From: Elusimicrobiota bacterium
GTDB taxonomy: Bacteria > Elusimicrobiota > Elusimicrobia > UBA1565 > UBA9628
Assembly (NCBI GenBank): GCA_027452025.1
Contig: DAIDHI010000079.1
Coordinates: 1 to 39,613 of the forward strand
DNA: 39,613 nucleotides
Direction: 5' to 3'
The notes beneath the pieces were generated by a model that ran no database searches, was not told the origin of the DNA, and saw only the letters and a list, made by a program, of their open reading frames with translations. Position numbers and translations under genes: made by a program. Below are positions 1 to 6,564 of the stretch, piece by piece (the first letter of the stretch is position 1; every line of letters starts with the position of its first letter).

Positions 1-138
1 GTGGACGTCCTGGAAGCTTCGGGCGACGACGCGGGCGGGTGGGCCTACAATAACCTCGCCGGGGATGCCAACTTGGGCACGGTGTTCGTCAACTGCACGC
101 ACACCGACACCAAGAACAGCGTCTGGACGAGCTACTAA
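1..138 (+). CDS. Type IV pilin/pseudopilin-like protein, C-terminal fragment
   Basis: Only the last 45 codons are in the window; the frame is open from base 1 to the TAA at 136-138. The residues include G-G-W-A-Y-N-N and end in V-F-V-N-C-T-H-T-D-T-K followed by a short aromatic tail. This Gly/Trp-rich, cysteine-containing, Thr-rich end is what I expect at the C-terminus of a major pilin-like protein of Elusimicrobia-type genomes. The diagnostic N-terminal methylation helix lies outside the window, so the family call rests on this tail, on the strong terminator just downstream and on the prepilin peptidase gene that follows. The product would be an extracellular fibre subunit cleaved by that peptidase. 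Confidence is moderate. Confidence 0.5.
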   Translation: MDVLEASGDDAGGWAYNNLAGDANLGTVFVNCTHTDTKNSVWTSY

Positions 139-179
139 GAGGCTGAAGTCCTCCGCACGGACTTCGGAATGACGAACCA

Positions 180-214
180 GGGGGCCTCCCGAAACGGGGG
201 GCCCCCTTCTTTTC
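180..214 (+). terminator. Rho-independent terminator after the pilin-like gene
   Basis: A 12-bp stem (180-191 with 195-206, one G-T wobble) closes an AAA loop and is followed by a T-rich tract at 207-213. A second perfect 7-bp inverted repeat (145-151 with 159-165) lies upstream and may stabilise the 3' end. The terminator ends within five bases of the pilD start codon, so it occupies the place where a ribosome binding site would normally be. Confidence 0.85.
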
Positions 215-218
215 CGTG

Positions 219-1013
219 ATGGCCTTCGCCGTCTTTTGGGTCTTCGCTTTCGGGCTCTGCCTCGGGAGCTTTCTCAACGTCCTGGTCTATCGCCTTCCGC
301 GCGAGGAGCCATTCGCCTCGGGCCGCTCCCGCTGCCCGCATTGCCGGGCCCGGATCGCGGCCTACGACAACGTGCCCCTGCTCTCTTTCCTGTGGCTGCG
401 GGGCCGCTGCCGCTCCTGCGGCGGGCGCATCTCGTGGCGCTACCCCGCTCTGGAGCTTTGCTCGGGCGTCCTGGCCGCGCTGCTGTGGCTGCGCTGGGGC
501 GAGCGTCCCGTCTGGGCGGCGGCCTGCGCGGCGGCGGCTCTGGGGCTATTGGCCGTGGCCGTTATCGACTGGGACACCTTCCTGATCCCGGACGAACTTT
601 CGCTCGGGCTTCTGGCCCTCGGGATCGCCCTGTCCCCCATCAACGCCCTCTTGTCGAGCCCTGCGGCCGGCGCCTGGTGGCATCCGATCCTTTTGAGCCT
701 GCGCGGGGCCGCCGTCGGCTTCGCCGTCTGCTGGGGCGTCGCCGAGATCGGAGAGCTCCTGTTCAAGAAGGAGGCCATGGGCGGCGGAGACGTCAAGCTC
801 TTGGCCGCGATCGGGGCCTGGTCGGGCGGCACGGGCGCCTTCGACGCCTTGATGCTGGGCTCTTTGCTCGGGGCGGTCTACGGCGTCTGGCTCATCGCGC
901 GAGGCCGGCTCACGAGGTCCGATCCGATCCCGTTCGGGCCCTTCTTGTCCGCGGCGGCCGTTTTCAATTTCTTCGTCCTGCTGCCGCTGGGCTTTCCTTT
1001 CATAACCCGGTAG
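219..1013 (+). CDS. pilD: Prepilin peptidase (A24 family)
   Basis: This inner-membrane aspartyl protease cleaves and N-methylates type IV prepilins. The 264-residue product has the complete family layout: a first membrane helix with L-G-S-F-L-N-V-L-V-Y-R-L-P, the cytoplasmic zinc loop with Cys39/Cys42 (C-P-H-C) and Cys64/Cys67 (C-R-S-C), the first catalytic Asp117 in I-D-W-D-T-F-L-I-P-D, and the second, Asp191, in G-G-G-D-V-K-L-L. Paired CxxC motifs are typical of bifunctional peptidase/methylases. ATG at 219 is chosen; GTG at 216 is in frame and adds one residue. There is no Shine-Dalgarno sequence because the upstream terminator runs into the start. The last 136 bases are antisense to the end of the convergent glycosyltransferase-like gene. 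The context supports processing of the neighbouring pilin-like protein. Confidence 0.95.
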   Translation: MAFAVFWVFAFGLCLGSFLNVLVYRLPREEPFASGRSRCPHCRARIAAYDNVPLLSFLWLRGRCRSCGGRISWRYPALELCSGVLAALLWLRWGERPVWAAACAAAALGLLAVAVIDWDTFLIPDELSLGLLALGIALSPINALLSSPAAGAWWHPILLSLRGAAVGFAVCWGVAEIGELLFKKEAMGGGDVKLLAAIGAWSGGTGAFDALMLGSLLGAVYGVWLIARGRLTRSDPIPFGPFLSAAAVFNFFVLLPLGFPFITR

Positions 1014-2386
1014 AGCACCGTCTGCCCCCGGCGGCCCGCCTCCGTCAAGCCGTAGGCGCGCAGCGGCTGCGCGCTCCAAGGATCGGCGGCCATCACCGAG
1101 GAGGGCACGAAGACCGGCTCTCCGGCTTTGGCCAAGGCGTCCAGGCGCGCGCTCAGAGCCTGCGGCTGCCGGTCGAAGTAGCGCAGATTGAGAGGGCGTC
1201 GATGCGCGAAATACGGGGCGTAGACCTGATAGAGGCCCGAGGAGACGATCCAGGCGTCGTCGGGCGTGACGCCGCCGATCCAAAGCGAGTCCTCGTAGAC
1301 CGCGTTGCGGGCGGGATCGCAGGCGGGAGCGATGGCGGCGCGCCAGTTGAAGACGCCGAGGGCGGCGACGAAGACCGCCGCGGCCCCGAGGAGGGCCGGG
1401 CCGGCCGCGGATAAGCCGAGAGCGGTCAGGATCCACAGCGCGGGCAGGTCGACGACGCGATAGACCATGATCGACGGCTGCCAGGACGTGAACAGGACGG
1501 CGTAGCCGGCCAGCCACAGCAGGACGGTCCGGACCTCATGCCCGCGCCGCGACCGCCAGGCCCCGAGCGCGGCCAGGGCCAGCCCGCCGAGACCCAGGAG
1601 CCCCGAGTCGGAGAATATGCGCGAGCTCATGACGGCCCAATCCTTCAGGCCGCTCCAGGAATAGCCGCCGTACCAGGTGAAGGAATGGTCGACTTTGAGC
1701 GCGGCGCTTCCCAGAAGCCACACGCGGGCGTCGGCAAAGCCGCTGGGCTTGACGAAGAAGGCCCCGGCCGCGGCGTAAGCCGCGCCGAGGGTCAAGGTCC
1801 AAGCGCCGGCGCAGGCCAGCGCGCCTCGGCGTCCGGCGCGAGAGCGCCACAGCGCGTAGGCCGATGCCGGCCAGAACATCACCGCTCCCACGTGGCCGAG
1901 GCAGGCCATGGCATGCCAAAACCCCAGCCGGCCGGGTCGGGGCGAGGGCTCGAGGGCCTGCGTCGCGGCGAGCACGAGGAAGAGCGCCGAGAGCATGTAG
2001 ACCTGGGCTTCCAGGCTCCAAAGCCAGAACGCTTGCGAGAGGGCCAGTCCGGCGCAGGCGGCGATCCGGGCCAGCGGCCGCGCGCGCGCGCGCGCCAGCA
2101 GCCTCCACACGGCCGCCACGGTCGCCCCGCCGAGGAGGCTGTCCAGCGTTTGAAGGACGAGCAGGGCCGGACCGCGATAGCCGAAGAGCCGCCAAGCCCG
2201 GTCGAAGGCGAAGCCGGCCAGCCCGTAGAGCAGGTGGTTGCCGTGGGCCAAGTAGCGGGGATTGCCGAGGTCGACGGCCACGGCGCAAGCCACGCCGTCG
2301 AAATTGTAGTACGTCGAGTGGAAGGCGAGGAAGAAAAGCGAAGCGGCCGTCCCGACCGCCAGGGTCTCGAGGCGCTCGTCTGTCAT
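878..2386 (-). CDS. Polytopic GT-C-like membrane protein (putative glycosyltransferase)
   Basis: This 502-residue integral membrane protein has about ten hydrophobic segments and a short acidic loop after the first one (Asp30 in Y-Y-N-F-D-G, followed by H-G-N-H-L-L-Y), as in GT-C-fold transferases that use polyprenyl-phosphate sugars in the inner membrane. I cannot name a family with certainty; DUF2723-like or GT39-like are the closest impressions. Its ATG overlaps the stop of the upstream gene (ATGA, 2383-2386), so the two are probably translationally coupled. The last 45 residues, from about M-K-G-K-P onward, are basic, low in complexity and antisense to pilD, and may just be read-through into the convergent gene. 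A run of eight CG dinucleotides (2079-2094) encodes an A-R-A-R stretch. Confidence 0.7.
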   Translation of the reverse strand: MTDERLETLAVGTAASLFFLAFHSTYYNFDGVACAVAVDLGNPRYLAHGNHLLYGLAGFAFDRAWRLFGYRGPALLVLQTLDSLLGGATVAAVWRLLARARARPLARIAACAGLALSQAFWLWSLEAQVYMLSALFLVLAATQALEPSPRPGRLGFWHAMACLGHVGAVMFWPASAYALWRSRAGRRGALACAGAWTLTLGAAYAAAGAFFVKPSGFADARVWLLGSAALKVDHSFTWYGGYSWSGLKDWAVMSSRIFSDSGLLGLGGLALAALGAWRSRRGHEVRTVLLWLAGYAVLFTSWQPSIMVYRVVDLPALWILTALGLSAAGPALLGAAAVFVAALGVFNWRAAIAPACDPARNAVYEDSLWIGGVTPDDAWIVSSGLYQVYAPYFAHRRPLNLRYFDRQPQALSARLDALAKAGEPVFVPSSVMAADPWSAQPLRAYGLTEAGRRGQTVLYRVMKGKPSGSRTKKLKTAAADKKGPNGIGSDLVSRPRAMSQTP

Positions 2387-4083
2387 CTTCGGGGCGCTCC
2401 GGAGAGCTCCTCCTCCAGGCGGGCGATCGCCCCGGCCTGCGGATCGTCGGGGGCGAGATCCAGGAAGCGGGCGAAGCGGTCGCGGGCGGCGCGGGCGCGT
2501 CCGTCCTTGAGGTCCTGGCGGCCGAGATCATACTCGGCTTCGGCGTCCTGCGGCCAGAGGGACAAGGCTTCGAGCAGGCAGGCCCGCGACCGCTTCTCTT
2601 CGCCCTCGGCGTCGAGCGCGGCGCCGAGCAGGGTCCAGGAATCGGCGTCGCCGCCGTAGCGGCTCACGGCCTGCGAAGCCCAGGCGGCGGCCGAGGGCGC
2701 ATCGCCCTTCTGCCAAGCCAGGCGGGCCATGTTGTAATACGGGGCGGCCAATCCGGGCGACAGCGCCATCGCCCGGCGCAGGCGGGCGGTGCCTTCGGCG
2801 ACGCGGCCTTCGGAGAGGAGGCTCGCGCCCCAGCCGGACATCGCCCGGCCGGAGACCGGGTTGCAGGCGCAGGCGCGCTCGTAATAGCCGGCACCGGTGC
2901 GCCAAGCGGCGGCTTGCGCGGCCGACAGGCCCACGTACCAGCACAGGACAGCGCTCAGCGCCGCCCAGGAGGCTCCGCGGCCGAGGCGCCCCAAGCCGGC
3001 TCCCAAGACGGCGGCCAGGCCCATGGTGGGTATATAGAGGAACCTCTGGGCGCCGATGGTGTCGAGAGGCATGAGGAGATGGCAGGTGGGCAGCAGCACC
3101 AGGGCCGGGCCGAGGGCCGCGAAGCCCCAGGCCCGCCGCTTGAGGCAGGCCCGCAGCGACCAGGCCAGCGCCGCCGCGGCGGCCGCGAGCATCAGCCACG
3201 CGGCCGGGCTGCGAAACGAGCCATCGGGAATCAAGGGCTTGGTGTAGTCCGTGCAAAGCCCTAGGCCGGAGACGGAAGGCCAGACGTAATGCCGCAGATA
3301 GAAGCCGGGAAGAGTGGCCAGGGCGGTGAGGCGCGAGGTGAAATACGGCTGCCCGCCGTGGAAGTCCCGGCCCAGGACCACTTGCCGCCAGCCGAGGTAA
3401 GCGAGCGTCGCGGCCCAAAGATCGGCGTGGACGCGGCGCCGGGCCGGGCTCCAAGGACGCTCGCCGTGGAGCGTCCAATCCGATAAGGCCAGCGCCGCGG
3501 GCAGCAGCACGCTCGACTCCTTGGTCAGCGCCGCCGCGCCATACAGGAGCAATCCGGGGCCCAGGCGCGTGCGCCGGGGATCCTCCAAAAACAGCCAGGC
3601 GCCCAGAAGCAGCGCCGCCGAGAGCAGCTCGGAGCGGCTGGTCAAAAGCACCACGGCCTCGACGTGCACGGGCATGGCGGCGAAGAGCAGGGCGGCGAAG
3701 AGCGCCTCGCGCTCGGCAAGATAGCGTCGCAGGACCAGCAGCAGGAGCCAGCAGCAAATGAAGTGGAGCAGGAGGTTGAGCGCGTGCATGGCGGGCACGC
3801 CGGCGTGCAGCGAGGTCTGCGCGAGGAAGGTCCACATGAGAAGGGGACGATACTCCTGGACCTTGACCCCGCCGCCGAGGACGGCTTCCCAATAGCCCGA
3901 GACGAAGAGTCGCCAGGCGCCGCGAAGTCCCTCGTGGAGCAGCGGGTTGGCGCCGATCATGATCCAGTCGTCTTGCAGCAGCTGCCGCGAGCGCAAGGAC
4001 AGCCCGAAGGCCGCCAGGCAGACGGCGGCCAGCGCGAGGAGGGCCTTACTCGACGCGGTAAACGAGGCTTTGTTCTCGGTCAT
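2383..4083 (-). CDS. TMTC-like membrane mannosyl/glycosyltransferase with C-terminal TPR domain
   Basis: The 566-residue product has an N-terminal multi-span GT-C region and a C-terminal tetratricopeptide domain. GT-C hallmarks include the acidic pair Asp38-Asp39 (Q-D-D-W) after the first helix, E-Y-R-P-L, a H-V-E-A-V-V-L-L-T-S-R-S-E motif and L-T-K-E-S-S. This pattern is shared with TMTC/O-mannosyltransferase-like proteins. Residues of about 386-566 form four or five TPR-like units (for example Y-Y-N-M-A-R-L-A-W-Q-K-G-D and D-L-A-P-D-D-P-Q-A), likely periplasmic and used to hold an acceptor protein. The gene overlaps its upstream neighbour by 38 bases and its downstream neighbour by four. 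The sugar and acceptor are unknown; transfer to a surface protein such as pilin is an inference from location only. Confidence 0.75.
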   Translation of the reverse strand: MTENKASFTASSKALLALAAVCLAAFGLSLRSRQLLQDDWIMIGANPLLHEGLRGAWRLFVSGYWEAVLGGGVKVQEYRPLLMWTFLAQTSLHAGVPAMHALNLLLHFICCWLLLLVLRRYLAEREALFAALLFAAMPVHVEAVVLLTSRSELLSAALLLGAWLFLEDPRRTRLGPGLLLYGAAALTKESSVLLPAALALSDWTLHGERPWSPARRRVHADLWAATLAYLGWRQVVLGRDFHGGQPYFTSRLTALATLPGFYLRHYVWPSVSGLGLCTDYTKPLIPDGSFRSPAAWLMLAAAAAALAWSLRACLKRRAWGFAALGPALVLLPTCHLLMPLDTIGAQRFLYIPTMGLAAVLGAGLGRLGRGASWAALSAVLCWYVGLSAAQAAAWRTGAGYYERACACNPVSGRAMSGWGASLLSEGRVAEGTARLRRAMALSPGLAAPYYNMARLAWQKGDAPSAAAWASQAVSRYGGDADSWTLLGAALDAEGEEKRSRACLLEALSLWPQDAEAEYDLGRQDLKDGRARAARDRFARFLDLAPDDPQAGAIARLEEELSGAPRR

Positions 4084-5500
4084 TGCGGTAAGCGGGCTCG
4101 AAATAACGGCGGTCTCCGAGCTGCGCGGAAATCCTAGATAATCGGCCTTCGATGGCCGAGGACGGAGCCAGCGTCAGCCCCAGGTCGAGGCCGCGCTGCT
4201 CGAGCACCCAGCGCGCGCCTTCGGCCTTGAGCGCGCGCGACAGGCCGGCGGGATCCGAGGCGTCGGCCAAGGGGGCGCTCGGCGTGCCGGCGTAGAACCC
4301 GTCGCGAAGGTAAAGCGCGCTGGCCAGGACTTCCGTGGGCTTGGCGTGGTCGCGCAGCCAGGCGTAGGTCTGAGGCAGCTCCGGCCTGCGCCACGAGGTG
4401 CCGCGAAGCCAGGCCGGGGCCTGGAAGATCAGTTGGCCGGCCAGCAGCAGGGCCAGCGCCGGGACGGCGGCCCGGCCCAGGCCCTCGGCGGCCGTCCACA
4501 ACAGCAGGGGCAGCGGCATGATCAGGTAGCGGTCGTACTGCCAGGGCCAGACCAGGTGCATGGCGGCCGTCCCGCCCAGGGCGAGCACGGCCGGGTCGAG
4601 CGGGCGCTTGCGCAAGAGCCGCAGGCCGCCCCAACTCGAAGCCGCGGCCCACGCGGCGCCGGCCGCGAGGCTCGCCCGCGTGCCGGCCCAGCGCGCGGGC
4701 AGCGCGCAGCCGCCGAGGGCGGACAGGTAGAAGCGGGCGTTGTCGGCGGCGACGAGGGGCAGGCGCCGCCAGGAAGAGCCCGCGTAGGAGCGCGACAACT
4801 CGTCTAGCTTTTGGAGCGTCCCTCCGGACGCCGCGTGCGACCACGCCGCCCAGACGGCCAGCCCGGCTAAGGCCGGCCCGGCGACCAGGGCGGCGCGGCG
4901 CCAGCGCCCTTCCCGCAGGGGGCGCGCGGCCGCCGCGGCGGCCACGGGCAGGCCCGCCAAGCGGGTCTGGGTGAGCGCCAGAAGAAGCGCTCCCGCCGTG
5001 CCGCAGCGGCGCGCGCCGATCGTTGGACGGTCGAGGCAGGCCAGAGCGGCGACGGCAAGGAGCGTGAAGAGCGGCTCGCTCATGACGGTCCCCGATTGGG
5101 ACAGCACGAGGGGGCTTGCGGCAAACGCGGCGGCGCAGAACGCGGCGACGACGTCGCCGCAGCGCCTTCGCAGCCAGGCCCAGACCGCCAGCGGAACGCA
5201 GGCCAGCAGCAGCGCCGAGAACGCCTGGCAGACGCCGAAGCGGTCCCCGAAGAGGTGGACCAGCGGCGCGAGCAAAAGCGGGAAGACCGGATTGATCATC
5301 GTCATGCGAGGCGCTCCGGGGCAGGTGAGCAGGCGCATGCCCAAGCCCGAGGAGAGCGAGCGCGCGGCCACGAGATACAGGAGGTCGTCTTGCTGGCGCC
5401 CGAGATACTGCGCGGGCGCGGCCGCGAGGATCAGCGCGCCGGCGGCGAAGACGACGGGCAAGGACCACAGCGTGCGGCGGCTGATGGAAAGCGCTTTCAA
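4046..5500 (-). CDS. GT39-like membrane glycosyltransferase
   Basis: The 484-residue polytopic membrane protein has the GT-C signature after its first helix: Q-Q-D-D-L-L-Y-L-V-A-A-R-S-L with Asp38-Asp39. A later periplasmic loop contains N-P-V-F-P-L-L-L-A-P, and about nine more helices follow. It ends in a soluble tail with L-V-Y-R-V-E. The start is TTG at 5500, preceded by a perfect TATAAT at 5510-5515 and no Shine-Dalgarno sequence. Later in-frame starts would remove the conserved DD loop. It is the first gene of a three-gene leftward set of GT-C proteins, with the last 38 bases overlapping the next gene. It probably moves a sugar from a polyprenyl carrier on the periplasmic face; donor and acceptor cannot be read from the sequence. 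Confidence 0.75.
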   Translation of the reverse strand: MKALSISRRTLWSLPVVFAAGALILAAAPAQYLGRQQDDLLYLVAARSLSSGLGMRLLTCPGAPRMTMINPVFPLLLAPLVHLFGDRFGVCQAFSALLLACVPLAVWAWLRRRCGDVVAAFCAAAFAASPLVLSQSGTVMSEPLFTLLAVAALACLDRPTIGARRCGTAGALLLALTQTRLAGLPVAAAAAARPLREGRWRRAALVAGPALAGLAVWAAWSHAASGGTLQKLDELSRSYAGSSWRRLPLVAADNARFYLSALGGCALPARWAGTRASLAAGAAWAAASSWGGLRLLRKRPLDPAVLALGGTAAMHLVWPWQYDRYLIMPLPLLLWTAAEGLGRAAVPALALLLAGQLIFQAPAWLRGTSWRRPELPQTYAWLRDHAKPTEVLASALYLRDGFYAGTPSAPLADASDPAGLSRALKAEGARWVLEQRGLDLGLTLAPSSAIEGRLSRISAQLGDRRYFEPAYRNDREQSLVYRVE

Positions 5501-5509
5501 ACCAAGCGC

Positions 5510-5515
5510 ATTATA
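5510..5515 (-). promoter_or_regulatory. -10 element (TATAAT) for the three-gene GT-C set
   Basis: A perfect TATAAT on the minus strand lies nine bases before the TTG start at 5500. Initiation about seven bases downstream would leave only two or three untranslated bases. No -35 match is visible at the usual distance. It could also sit in the trailer of the tRNA-Ser transcript. Confidence 0.4.
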
Positions 5516-5550
5516 CCGAAAGGCGGAGGACTTCCGGGGCCGGATAAATC

Positions 5551-5640
5551 TGGCGGAAGGGGGGGGATTCGAACCCCCGAGGGCTGTTAGACCCTACACG
5601 ATTTCCAGTCGTGCCGTTTCAACCGCTCACGCACCCTTCC
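5551..5640 (-). tRNA. tRNA-Ser (anticodon GGA)
   Basis: On the minus strand the gene starts GGAAGGG (5640-5634), which pairs with CCCTTCC (5561-5555), followed by discriminator G and an encoded CCA (5553-5551). The anticodon loop CTGGAAA (5608-5602) carries GGA at 5606-5604, reading UCC and UCU serine codons. The T-loop has the usual GTTCGAATC, and a long variable arm typical of class II serine tRNAs is present. The total of 90 nt including CCA fits tRNA-Ser. Confidence 0.96.
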
Positions 5641-5668
5641 AAAATCTAAAACTGCCGAAAAATTATAG

Positions 5669-6250
5669 CTAAATCGTTCCCTTTACCAGATCGCCCTTTT
5701 TTGAGCGTAGTGTTAACGTAGTGCCAGACGCCTTGTCCTGGACTTTGAAGCCGATCTTAGGCGCGGGCTTTTGCGCTGGAGCCATCAGCTCGCGGATCGC
5801 CCCGAAGAGAGACGCGATGTGATTGTCGTGATCGGCGAAACGCCTCTCCAGGTCGTCCAGCCTTGCGGCGAGGTCTTTATGAGCCGACAGCATCTCGCGC
5901 ACTTTCACGAACGTGCGCATGATGGCGATATTGACTTGGACGGCCCGCTTGCTGCTCAGGACGCTGGAGAGCATGGCGACGCCTTGCTCGGTGAAGGCAT
6001 GAGGCAGGGCCCGCCGGTCTCCACCCCATCTTGAAGTGCCAATTTGGCACTTCAAGTTTTCCCACTCCTGAGCCGTCAACTGAAACATGAAGTCGGACGG
6101 GAAGCGATCTTTGTTCCGCTTGACTGCCCGGTTCAGAGCGCCGGTTTCGACGTCATACAATTCCGCCAGGTGCCTGTCGAGCAATACCTTATGCCCGCGA
6201 ATTATGAATATCAGGTCCTTTACGCTTGCGATCGCAACAGGGCTTTTCAT
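5669..6250 (-). CDS. ORF6N domain-containing DNA-binding protein
   Basis: The 193-residue protein has an N-terminal ORF6N domain (about residues 9-110), recognisable by I-R-G-H-K-V-L-L-D-R-H-L-A-E-L-Y, N-R-A-V-K-R-N, F-P-x-D-F-M-F-Q-L-T and the A-F-T-E-Q-G-V-A-M-L-S-S-V-L block. ORF6N/KilA-N-type proteins occur in phages and mobile elements and as isolated chromosomal genes, and are thought to bind DNA; no enzymatic role is known. A coiled-coil-like stretch (L-A-A-R-L-D-D-L-E-R-R-F) and a Lys-rich tail follow. Its codons and 3' flank are more AT-rich than the neighbours, consistent with transfer. It lacks a clear Shine-Dalgarno sequence and begins 30 bases after a small ORF that has an excellent one, so coupled expression is possible. 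Confidence 0.88.
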   Translation of the reverse strand: MKSPVAIASVKDLIFIIRGHKVLLDRHLAELYDVETGALNRAVKRNKDRFPSDFMFQLTAQEWENLKCQIGTSRWGGDRRALPHAFTEQGVAMLSSVLSSKRAVQVNIAIMRTFVKVREMLSAHKDLAARLDDLERRFADHDNHIASLFGAIRELMAPAQKPAPKIGFKVQDKASGTTLTLRSKKGDLVKGTI

Positions 6251-6280
6251 GCGTTCAGCTTGCGGTGATAGAATAGCAAA

Positions 6281-6400
6281 TCAAGGCAGCAGTCCTTCGA
6301 GTCCGCCTGAATCCGTTCTTGCCGCGCGATGAGATTGTGCCGACAATGTCGGCAAAATTGGCCGCGCCAATAGTCCAGACAGCGTCTGGATTATCCTCAT
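6281..6400 (-). CDS. 39-codon small ORF upstream of the ORF6N gene
   Basis: The ATG at 6400 is preceded by a perfect AGGAGG (6412-6407) at six-base spacing, the best ribosome binding site in this part of the window. The product starts M-R-I-I-Q-T-L-S-G-L-L and ends G-L-E-G-L-L-P. I recognise no family. Three perfect inverted repeats lie inside it. Its ATG also overlaps a TGA (6399-6397) that ends the reading frame carried on from the recombinase remnant, an ATGA arrangement. It may be a leader peptide controlling the ORF6N gene, a small protein of the former mobile element, or a chance ORF. Confidence 0.4.
   Translation of the reverse strand: MRIIQTLSGLLARPILPTLSAQSHRAARTDSGGLEGLLP
6338..6390. 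repeat. Three consecutive perfect inverted repeats
   Basis: Three hairpin-forming palindromes follow each other with two-base gaps: 6338-6354 (8-bp arms, 1-base loop), 6357-6371 (6-bp arms, 3-base loop) and 6374-6390 (7-bp arms, 3-base loop). Arm sequences differ, so this is not a tandem duplication of one unit. No T-tract follows on either strand, arguing against a simple terminator. Possible roles are a structured leader RNA, recombinase arm/core sites or repressor operators. Confidence 0.75.
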
Positions 6401-6564
6401 CGGCTTCCTCCTACGGCCCTCGATTGTCTCCGCGGCGCGGAGACTTTCTTGTCGGCCACCTCTGAGGCAGTGTCGCGGCCCAGGAGCTGGATGGTCGAGC
6501 GCTACATTCCCTTGTTGAGATGGGCGTAGCGCTCCAGCATCTTGAGGGAGCTGTGGCCACGGCG
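6397..6564 (-). pseudogene. Tyrosine recombinase/integrase C-terminal remnant
   Basis: Minus-strand residues encoded at 6564-6505 read R-R-G-H-S-S-L-K-M-L-E-R-Y-A-H-L-N-K-G-M. This is the unmistakable end of a phage-type integrase catalytic domain: G-H-S-S-L-K-M, with the nucleophile tyrosine in E-R-Y-A-H-L. A TAG (6504-6502) interrupts, after which the same frame stays coding-like (R-S-T-I-Q-L-L-G-R-D-T-A-S-E-V-A-D-K-K) for 34 codons to a TGA at 6399-6397. Upstream of the match the DNA instead encodes a membrane protein on the other strand, so the rest of the recombinase is gone. This looks like a decayed integration module rather than a working gene. Confidence 0.75.
6426..6444. repeat. Perfect 8-bp inverted repeat
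   Basis: GTCTCCGC (6426-6433) and GCGGAGAC (6437-6444) are exact reverse complements around a three-base GGC loop. It is the fourth perfect hairpin within 107 bases and lies upstream of the small-ORF ribosome binding site. On the plus strand a weak T-rich run follows. Confidence 0.65.

Noticed and set aside
145-206. Riboswitch between the pilin-like gene and pilD
   Set aside because: Two hairpins are present, but the second is a plain terminator with a T-tract and there is no conserved aptamer sequence that I recognise.
2079-2094. Run of eight CG dinucleotides with Z-DNA potential
   Set aside because: It lies in frame inside a membrane gene and encodes an A-R-A-R stretch; in such GC-rich coding DNA it needs no other explanation.
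5551-6564. Mobile element integrated at tRNA-Ser
   Set aside because: The recombinase remnant and ORF6N gene lie on the 5' side of the tRNA, whereas integration normally reconstitutes the 3' end, and I see no repeat of the tRNA 3' end nearby.
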